Origin: a virus
Strand: one strand, 5' to 3'
Length of the DNA stretch: 47,731 bases
Virus record (IMG/VR): IMGVR_UViG_3300042691_004758
Location: 1-47,731 of that record
The notes below the pieces were generated by a model. It was not told where the DNA came from and did no database searches. It worked only from the letters and a program-made list of their open reading frames with translations. Shown piece after piece: positions 42,789 through 47,731 of this stretch; position 1 is the stretch's first letter; each line of letters starts with the position of its first letter. Made by a program: the position numbers and the translations under genes.

Positions 42789-44577
42789 TTTTAATGATAT
42801 TATTGATATTTTGGACGGAGAAGAGTTTGACGAAAAGCCAGTCGACTTAAAAACATTTGTTACTAGTCCAGACTATCTTGGGCTACCTCCGCTTTCAGAA
42901 TTGCAATATGAATTAATTGAAAGAAGTTCTCAGATATATAAAGAGTCAACATTAAAAAAATTATTTGGTGAAGAAGATGGCTCTAAAAGATATAAGCAAA
43001 CCTGCAATGAAGTAATTGCACAATTAGGTAAGGGTAGCGGAAAAGATTATTGTTCTACAATTTCTGTAGCCTATATAGTATACCTATTACTATGCCTTAA
43101 AGATCCAGCGTCATATTATGGAAAGCCACCAGGAGACTCAATAGATATCCTAAACATTGCTATTAATGCACAGCAAGCAAGCAATGTATTCTTTAAAGGT
43201 TTTAAAACAAGAATTGATAGATCGCCATGGTTTATTGGAAAATACGAACCAAAAGCTTCAGAAGTTAAATTTGATAAAAGCATTACAGTTCACTCAGGAC
43301 ACTCAGAAAGAGAATCTTGGGAAGGATATAACGTTATCGTTGTTGTGCTAGATGAAATTTCTGGATTCTCTATTGAAAATACTACTGGACACGATCAGGC
43401 TAAAACTGGTGAAGCTATATACGATATGTATCGTGCATCTGTAGCATCACGTTTCCCAGATTTTGGTAAAGTAATATTGCTTTCTTTCCCACGATTTAAA
43501 AATGATTATATCCAAACGCATTACGAATCTGTTATTGCTGAAAAGGAAACAGTTATTCAGTCCAAGACCATGAAGATGGATGAAGATCTTCCAGACGGAA
43601 CAGAAGGTAATGAGATAACTGTTGAGTGGGAAGAAGATCATATTAAATCATATCTATTCCCAAAGACTTATGCCATTAAAAGACCTACATGGGACATTAA
43701 TCCAACAAAAAAAATAGAAGATTTTAAAGTTGATTTCTATAGAAACTCACTAGACGCCCTTGGAAGATTTGCTTGCATGCCACCAGAAGCAGTAGACGCA
43801 TTTTTTAAATCAAGAGAAAAAGTAGAAAAAGCTTTTAATAAAATGAACTTAGCAGTAGATCAATTTGGAAGACTTGAAGAATGGTTTAAGCCAGAAGCAG
43901 ACAAAGAATATTTTTTACACGTTGACTTAGCTCAAAAGCATGACCACTGTGCAGTATCAATGGCACACGTAGATAGATGGGTTAATGTTAAAGTAACAAA
44001 TGATTACTCGCAGCCAGCTCCAATTGTAAATATAGACGCTGTAAGATATTGGACTCCAACTGCAGATAAGTCTGTAGACTTTACTGAAGTTAAAGATTAT
44101 ATTTTGTCTTTAAAAACTAGAGGTTTTAACATCAGAGTCTGCACATTTGATAGATGGAATTCACATGACATGATGCAACAGCTAAAACAATATGGAATTA
44201 ATACAGAGCTCCTATCTGTTGCTAAAAAACATTATGACGACATGGCCATGGTTGTGGCAGAAGAAAGACTTTCTGGACCAGCAATTAAATTATTAATAGA
44301 TGAATTATTACAACTTAGAATTATGAGAGATAAAGTTGATCACCCTAGAAAAGGATCAAAAGACTTGGCGGACGCTGTGTGTGGCTCTATATTTAATTCA
44401 ATAAGTAGAACAAGACCAGACAACAACAAAGAAGTAAGAATTCATACATACGAATCTATGACATTTGATGATGATTTTAGTAAAGATAATCCAGATGTCT
44501 CTTCAATGAATATGATACGGGCACCTAGGATTCCCGATGATTTAAAACAAGCGATGGACAGGATGATGATAATATGA
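42778..44577 (+). CDS. terminase large subunit
   Basis: A 599-residue packaging motor. Start chosen at the GTG at 42778, 6 bases after GAGG; TTG 42766 and ATG 42772 lie on or before that site. ATPase domain: Walker A LGKGSGKD at 83-90, Walker B VIVVVLDE at 187-194. Nuclease domain of RNase H type: D383 in HVDLAQ, D458 in CTFDRW, D532 in LADAV. It cuts and pumps DNA into the portal. Overlaps the small subunit by 11 bases and the next gene by ATGA. Confidence 0.93.
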   Translation: MDLNFNDIIDILDGEEFDEKPVDLKTFVTSPDYLGLPPLSELQYELIERSSQIYKESTLKKLFGEEDGSKRYKQTCNEVIAQLGKGSGKDYCSTISVAYIVYLLLCLKDPASYYGKPPGDSIDILNIAINAQQASNVFFKGFKTRIDRSPWFIGKYEPKASEVKFDKSITVHSGHSERESWEGYNVIVVVLDEISGFSIENTTGHDQAKTGEAIYDMYRASVASRFPDFGKVILLSFPRFKNDYIQTHYESVIAEKETVIQSKTMKMDEDLPDGTEGNEITVEWEEDHIKSYLFPKTYAIKRPTWDINPTKKIEDFKVDFYRNSLDALGRFACMPPEAVDAFFKSREKVEKAFNKMNLAVDQFGRLEEWFKPEADKEYFLHVDLAQKHDHCAVSMAHVDRWVNVKVTNDYSQPAPIVNIDAVRYWTPTADKSVDFTEVKDYILSLKTRGFNIRVCTFDRWNSHDMMQQLKQYGINTELLSVAKKHYDDMAMVVAEERLSGPAIKLLIDELLQLRIMRDKVDHPRKGSKDLADAVCGSIFNSISRTRPDNNKEVRIHTYESMTFDDDFSKDNPDVSSMNMIRAPRIPDDLKQAMDRMMII

Positions 44578-44825
44578 GCGAATATCAAGATAAAGCAAAA
44601 GAATGTAAGTGTTGTGGAAAGCATGTTCCGCTGCCAACTGTATTAAAAGAATACAATGGTATAACGCTATGCCCAACAACATTTGCAAATGTTATAGAGT
44701 ATAAAAGAATATGGAAAAACTTGGGAAATAGACCAATTGGTAGCATTAGAAAACATTTTTCTGACTACGTCCAACAAATAGTAGAACAAACTATAGACAA
44801 GAATGAGGACGGCAGCCTTCAATAG
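44574..44825 (+). CDS. small zinc-binding hypothetical protein
   Basis: An 83-residue protein with C-x-CC near the start (ECKCCGKHVPLP) and one more Cys in LCPTTFANV, perhaps a single zinc site. The middle (VIEYKRIWKNLG) and end are helical. It starts on the terminase stop (ATGA). Many tailed phages carry such a small Cys-rich protein after terminase; its function is not known. Confidence 0.62.
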   Translation: MSEYQDKAKECKCCGKHVPLPTVLKEYNGITLCPTTFANVIEYKRIWKNLGNRPIGSIRKHFSDYVQQIVEQTIDKNEDGSLQ

Positions 44826-44834
44826 GTACTGCTG

Positions 44835-44840
44835 TATAAT
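44835..44840 (+). promoter_or_regulatory. possible -10 box
   Basis: A perfect TATAAT lies between two genes but has no good -35 at 17 bases. Its predicted start is inside the in-frame ATG at 44844, which supports the downstream ATG at 44862 (preceded by AAGAGG) as the true gene start. Confidence 0.35.
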
Positions 44841-44861
44841 AGTATGTATGAAGAGGTTCAT

Positions 44862-45173
44862 ATGGACGAGTATGATGAAAAAATAGCTTACTACCTTGAA
44901 ATAGGTGTTGTCCAGCTTGAGGGCGTAGATGAATATGGCGAAATTATATATTCAGTTTCTGACACAGCAAAAGAACTAGCCCCAGAACTATGGCAATCTC
45001 ATGTTGAATATATAGATAATGCATTAATAGATTTGTATGAGTCTGGTCTTATTACTATAGACTACGATGAAAATTTAGAAGCAAATATAGGTCTAAGCGA
45101 AGAGGGTTACGAAAAAGCAAGGTCTCTGGGTCTTATTGAATTAGATACAGATAAAGATATACCAAATAACTAG
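44862..45173 (+). CDS. hypothetical phage protein, winged-helix-like
   Basis: A 103-residue acidic protein from the ATG at 44862, with AAGAGG at 44851-44856. Its layout resembles a winged helix: IAYYLEIGVVQLEG, EYIDNALIDLYESGLITIDYDENLEANIGLSEEGYEKARSLGL (two helices then a hairpin and helix; sequence here is a continuous region, residues about 50-92, described in words). No DNA-binding basic face is obvious. Unknown function; located between terminase and accessory genes. Confidence 0.6.
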   Translation: MDEYDEKIAYYLEIGVVQLEGVDEYGEIIYSVSDTAKELAPELWQSHVEYIDNALIDLYESGLITIDYDENLEANIGLSEEGYEKARSLGLIELDTDKDIPNN

Positions 45174-45182
45174 GAGAATAAA

Positions 45183-45362
45183 ATGCCATACAATATTAAA
45201 CAAGGCGTAGCTGGATGCAAAGGATACGCAGTAGTAAATGATAAAGGCGAATTAAAAGGATGTCATGCAGGAAAATCTGCTGCTTTGGCTCATCAAAGAG
45301 CGCTTTATGCAGCGACAGCCAACGAAGAAAAAATGAAAGAAAAGAAAAAGAAGATACTTTAA
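45183..45362 (+). CDS. small conserved Cys-containing protein
   Basis: A 59-residue basic protein, with TAGGAG before ATG. It reads MPYNIKQGVAGCKGYAVVND then LKGCHAGKSAALAHQRALYA and a Lys-rich tail. The pair GC-x-GYAVV ... GCH-x6-A..ALY is a recurring small phage domain that I have seen at the N-terminus of phage head proteins or alone. The function is not known. It may be a small virion or DNA-binding protein because of its Lys-rich end. Confidence 0.7.
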   Translation: MPYNIKQGVAGCKGYAVVNDKGELKGCHAGKSAALAHQRALYAATANEEKMKEKKKKIL

Positions 45363-45377
45363 TCCTTTTTTAAAATA

Positions 45378-45414
45378 TGATATAATTGTACTAGGATGCC
45401 CAATTGGGGTCCTA
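45378..45414 (+). promoter_or_regulatory. TGATATAAT promoter with 5'-end stem-loop before Hsp20
   Basis: TGATATAAT at 45378-45386 is a perfect extended -10. Starting near the predicted first base, TAGGAT (45392-45397) pairs with GTCCTA (45409-45414) and CCC with GGG around an AATT loop, with one bulged G. A U-rich stretch and AAAGGAG then lead to the ATG at 45448. Confidence 0.62.
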
Positions 45415-45447
45415 TATTAATTTATTTGCTTATAAAGGAGAAATAAA

Positions 45448-45873
45448 ATGGTACAAACATACACATGGGACCTTTTCAAGGACCCATTTTTTATTGGCTT
45501 TAATCGTGAACTAGATAGACTTACAAGGGTTCACAGCCACGCATCAAACTCAACATACCCACCATACAATGTAATTAAAACAGACGACGAAGATACATTT
45601 TTAATCGAAGTTGCTGTGGCGGGCTTTGCCAAGGAAGACCTTGGAATCACTGTTAAGGATCAAACTCTTACCGTAAAGGGAGAAATTAAGGATTCTACAG
45701 AAGACGCAAAGTTCGTGCATAAGGGTATTGCAACTCGTAAATTCACAAGAGAATTTGCTCTTGGAGAATATATTGAGGTTACTGGTGCTGAGGTATTAAA
45801 TGGTATGCTCACAATTAAATTAGAGCGTATTGTTCCTGAAGAGGAAAAGCCAAAGACCATCAAAATAAAATAA
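45448..45873 (+). CDS. Hsp20 family small heat shock protein
   Basis: A 141-residue protein with an alpha-crystallin domain at about 45-135: FLIEVAVAGFAKEDLGITVKD, LTVKGEI, GIATRKFTREFALGEYIEV and the conserved NGMLTIKLERIVPEEEKPKTIKI end containing the I-x-I anchor (IKI). Typical bacterial IbpA/Hsp20 length. It binds unfolded proteins without ATP. Phages (for example cyanophages) carry such genes, perhaps to protect folding during virion production. It has its own promoter and leader hairpin, so may be highly expressed. Confidence 0.93.
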   Translation: MVQTYTWDLFKDPFFIGFNRELDRLTRVHSHASNSTYPPYNVIKTDDEDTFLIEVAVAGFAKEDLGITVKDQTLTVKGEIKDSTEDAKFVHKGIATRKFTREFALGEYIEVTGAEVLNGMLTIKLERIVPEEEKPKTIKIK

Positions 45874-45877
45874 ATAG

Positions 45878-45883
45878 TATAAT
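45878..45883 (+). promoter_or_regulatory. -10 box of the thermonuclease leader
   Basis: Perfect TATAAT five bases after the Hsp20 stop. The -35 is poor and no TGn extension exists. The predicted start is near 45890, at the foot of the first stem of the structured leader. Confidence 0.5.
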
Positions 45884-45886
45884 ATA

Positions 45887-45971
45887 AATCTGCACCCCGT
45901 CACTGGGGAGTCGCAGATTATATGCGGGCCGCTACCCGCAGGATAGACCTGAGCATGTCTCAAAACGGCTC
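45887..45971 (+). ncRNA. structured 5' leader with two hairpins and possible H-type pseudoknot
   Basis: First element: AATCTGC (45887-45893) pairs with GCAGATT (45913-45919); inside, CCCC (45895-45898) pairs with GGGG (45905-45908), loop GTCACT, with an asymmetric AGTC bulge. Second: TGCGGG (45923-45928) with CCCGCA (45935-45940), loop CCGCTA. Third: AGAC (45945-45948) with GTCT (45957-45960), while GAGC in that loop (45951-45954) can pair with GCTC (45968-45971), an H-type pseudoknot with loop CAAAACG. The SD AAGGAG (45982-45987) follows. It is much more GC-rich than its surroundings. Could be a riboswitch, a protein-binding leader or a stable mRNA cap; class not recognised. Confidence 0.65.
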
Positions 45972-45991
45972 TTTAAAATTTAAGGAGAATC

Positions 45992-46396
45992 ATGTTTGAA
46001 TACAGAGTTAAGCAAGTAACAAAAATAGTAGATGGGGATACTATTGATGTTGACATTGATCTTGGATTCAGCATTTCATATTCTCAAAGACTTAGGTTGG
46101 CTGGAATAGATACTCCAGAATCTAGAACAACCGATAAGGTAGAAAAAGCTCTTGGATTAGAATCAAAAGAATATTTAAAGTATAAATTTAAAGATGCTAA
46201 AGACATCGTTGTAAAAACAGAAAAGCCAGATAGTTCAGAAAAGTATGGTCGAATACTTGGGTGGGTGTATCTTGATGGTAATTCTAAGTCAGTGAATGAG
46301 CAGATGATTGAAGATGGTTATGCGTGGGGATATATGGGGGAAACTAAAGTCAAAGATTTTGAAGCTTTAGCAAAAATAAGAGCAAAGAAGAAGTAG
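45992..46396 (+). CDS. thermonuclease (staphylococcal nuclease family)
   Basis: A 134-residue SNase-fold nuclease with the catalytic set: DGDT at 14-17, RLRLAGIDTPE with R35, D40, T41 and E43, and YGRILGWVY with R87. SNases cut DNA and RNA using calcium. There is no signal peptide, so it should act inside the host cell (host nucleic acid breakdown) or in the virion. The start has AAGGAG and is preceded by the structured leader. The next gene begins 2 bases after its stop. Confidence 0.92.
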   Translation: MFEYRVKQVTKIVDGDTIDVDIDLGFSISYSQRLRLAGIDTPESRTTDKVEKALGLESKEYLKYKFKDAKDIVVKTEKPDSSEKYGRILGWVYLDGNSKSVNEQMIEDGYAWGYMGETKVKDFEALAKIRAKKK

Positions 46397-46397
46397 A

Positions 46398-46583
46398 ATG
46401 CCTATCTATGAATACAAATGTGATTGTTCAGAAGAAGACGTCATACAGTTTGAAAGAAGTATAACTCAAGTTGAGCCAGAGTATGGTTGCGAAAAGTGTG
46501 GATCAACAATGAAAAGACATTACGGAACATTCGGAATCCAGTTCAATGGCAGTGGATTCTATAAAACAGATAATCCAAAATAG
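46398..46583 (+). CDS. FmdB-family zinc-ribbon protein
   Basis: A 61-residue protein: MPIYEYKCD and C-x-C, then CEKCGSTMKR, matches the FmdB/regulatory zinc-ribbon family (start MPxYEYxC, second CxxC, C-terminal F-x-G-x-GFYKTD). FmdB proteins are widespread but poorly understood; most are thought to be regulators. The last part QFNGSGFYKTD is as in the family. Cotranscribed with the thermonuclease. Confidence 0.87.
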   Translation: MPIYEYKCDCSEEDVIQFERSITQVEPEYGCEKCGSTMKRHYGTFGIQFNGSGFYKTDNPK

Positions 46584-46612
46584 TCAACTAACTTAAATTA
46601 ATTAAACTCTCA

Positions 46613-46651
46613 TGATATAATTACAGAGTTACATAAACAATTTATGTAACT
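46613..46651 (+). promoter_or_regulatory. TGATATAAT promoter followed by a perfect 11-bp stem-loop
   Basis: TGATATAAT at 46613-46621. AGTTACATAAA (46627-46637) and TTTATGTAACT (46641-46651) are perfect inverted arms around CAA, beginning at the predicted transcription start. GGAGAG follows, then the TTG start at 46666. The arms share ATGTAAC with the operator-like dyad at 27333. Confidence 0.68.
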
Positions 46652-46665
46652 TAGGAGAGTCTTAA

Positions 46666-47731
46666 TTGACTAGAAAAGCTAAACTTTTATTATTCAGCCT
46701 GATTGTATTGGGCTGGCTATCATTTTCTGTACCAGATTATGCTCATGCAACTGGAGAAAATGGTCAAGAACAGGTAGTGGTAAGCCCAGCACAGCAGGCG
46801 GTAAACACAGCTCTTGCAACAGCTACTACAGAGGTACAACAAGCCATAGATGCAACTGCAAATTCTGCAACTGAAATAACACAGGCTCAAACAGAATTAT
46901 CTCAAGCGCAGGCTGCAGTATCAGGATTATCATCAGCAGTATCTACAGCACAAACAAGTGTTAATAATGTTCAAAGTGCTATTAATAATATTAACGGTGT
47001 TGATTTAACAGTAACTCCAGTAGATCAAAGTTCTCAATTAGTACAAGATGCTAAAGCAACTGTAATTAATGCTCAAACAGCAATTAATAATATTAATACA
47101 ACTACTGCTCAGTCAGAAGTTTCTCAACTAACAGCAGCTAAAACTGAAGCCGTAACAGCACAAGCAACTGCTCAAACAGAATTAACTCAAGCAAACCTTG
47201 CTATTGATGCTGCTCAAACTGCAGTAAACAACTTACAAGCAACAATTGGAACAACTACAAACGTTTTGGCTGGCGTAGATGACGCTGGAGTAAGAATGAG
47301 TCTACCTTTTGGAATGCAAATGGGCGGAACAGTTTATAATGATGTTTATGTAGGATCAAATGCAACAATAACATTTGGTGTAGATCAAGGGTGGGTTTAT
47401 TATCAAACTCCAGATGCCCCATCAGTTTCTATTGGTGGATGGGACTGGACAACTTGGAGCACAGGAACTGGAATTACATATTCAACTACTGGAACAAGTC
47501 TGGACATTGCTTGGGACTTAAGGCCTTATCCACAACAAGATGCTTCTACTCAAATGGTTCAAATAAGGTTTAACGCTGATGTAAATCCAAACAATGGTGC
47601 TTGGATGGCAAATGTAACTGCAGTTGGTCCAATACCAAATGGTGCGAGATTTAACTACAGGGAAACAACAAATGGTGCTGTTACAGAAATTACTGATACA
47701 AATACTGGTACTGGATTTGCGGGACAAATAA
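46666..47731 (+). CDS. secreted coiled-coil protein with nidogen-like beta domain (runs off the window end)
   Basis: TTG start with GGAGAG 6 bases upstream; 355 codons here, continuing at bases 1-191 for 418 residues in total. N-terminal signal peptide: MTRKAKLLLF, then a hydrophobic core, and an AHA-T cleavage site after residue 28. Residues about 45-195 are Ala/Gln/Thr-rich heptads, a long coiled coil. Then a beta domain: GVRMSLPFGMQMGGTVYNDV and YVGSNATITFG, like nidogen-type or other jelly-roll modules, with Trp-rich segments. It has its own promoter. A Sec signal on a phage protein suggests secretion to the cell envelope or surface. Confidence 0.78.
   Translation, partial: MTRKAKLLLFSLIVLGWLSFSVPDYAHATGENGQEQVVVSPAQQAVNTALATATTEVQQAIDATANSATEITQAQTELSQAQAAVSGLSSAVSTAQTSVNNVQSAINNINGVDLTVTPVDQSSQLVQDAKATVINAQTAINNINTTTAQSEVSQLTAAKTEAVTAQATAQTELTQANLAIDAAQTAVNNLQATIGTTTNVLAGVDDAGVRMSLPFGMQMGGTVYNDVYVGSNATITFGVDQGWVYYQTPDAPSVSIGGWDWTTWSTGTGITYSTTGTSLDIAWDLRPYPQQDASTQMVQIRFNADVNPNNGAWMANVTAVGPIPNGARFNYRETTNGAVTEITDTNTGTGFAGQI

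Noticed and set aside
44844-44861. ATG at 44844 as gene start
   Set aside because: It is at or before the predicted transcription start and lacks a ribosome site; ATG 44862 has AAGAGG 5 bases upstream.
45887-45971. tRNA or tmRNA-like RNA
   Set aside because: There is no 7-bp acceptor closing the whole, no T-loop GTTC-like sequence, and no CCA end. The hairpins are sequential, not cloverleaf.

Overview
The window is an AT-rich, tightly packed genome of a tailed double-stranded DNA phage (Caudoviricetes). Every convincing gene lies on the + strand, usually with stop and start codons overlapping. A long tape measure, tail-assembly chaperones with a frameshift, a tail terminator and no sheath or baseplate wedge genes point to a siphovirus with a long non-contractile tail. 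The first 191 bases and the last gene read as one protein in the same frame when the two ends are joined. The sequence is therefore probably a complete circular, or circularly permuted, genome opened inside a gene. The host cannot be read directly. AT richness, several apparently leaderless starts and the general gene style make a low-GC (perhaps freshwater) actinobacterium plausible, but this is inference.

Layout. Bases 1-2231 hold the end of a secreted coiled-coil protein, a small unknown protein and a LamG-domain virion protein. Bases 2294-6688 are the head: an unknown protein, portal, prohead protease with an apparent internal in-frame scaffold start, and major capsid protein. Bases 6793-9904 are connectors, head closure and tail terminator. 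Bases 10004-27311 are the tail: major tail protein, gpG/gpGT chaperones with a canonical -1 slippery site, a 2128-residue tape measure, distal tail and hub proteins, and fibres, one ending in an S74 autoprocessing domain.

Bases 27398-42220 are the replication, recombination and nucleotide module. It has a metallophosphoesterase, HTH and zinc proteins, DnaB helicase, DnaG primase, ssDNA-binding protein, PolIII alpha/DnaE polymerase, MazG, RecA, a PD-(D/E)XK protein, a Cas4-like nuclease, a RuvC-like resolvase, an FkbM methyltransferase and a XapX membrane protein. Bases 42255-46583 hold terminase small and large subunits and then an accessory block with Hsp20, a thermonuclease and an FmdB zinc ribbon. 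The last gene, from 46666, has a signal peptide and runs off the end into base 1.

Regulation is legible. There are sigma70-type promoters and extended -10 promoters (TGATATAAT and TGGTAnnAT types), three clear terminators after the capsid, major tail and tail-fibre operons, and stem-loops placed at or near the predicted transcription start. Four genes have a -10 box only 6-9 bases before the ATG. A 5' leader of about 100 bases with three structured elements, including a possible H-type pseudoknot, precedes the thermonuclease gene. It is the best candidate for an undescribed RNA element.

No integrase, repressor, tRNA, CRISPR array, endolysin or classical holin was recognised. The phage therefore looks lytic, with an unidentified lysis system.
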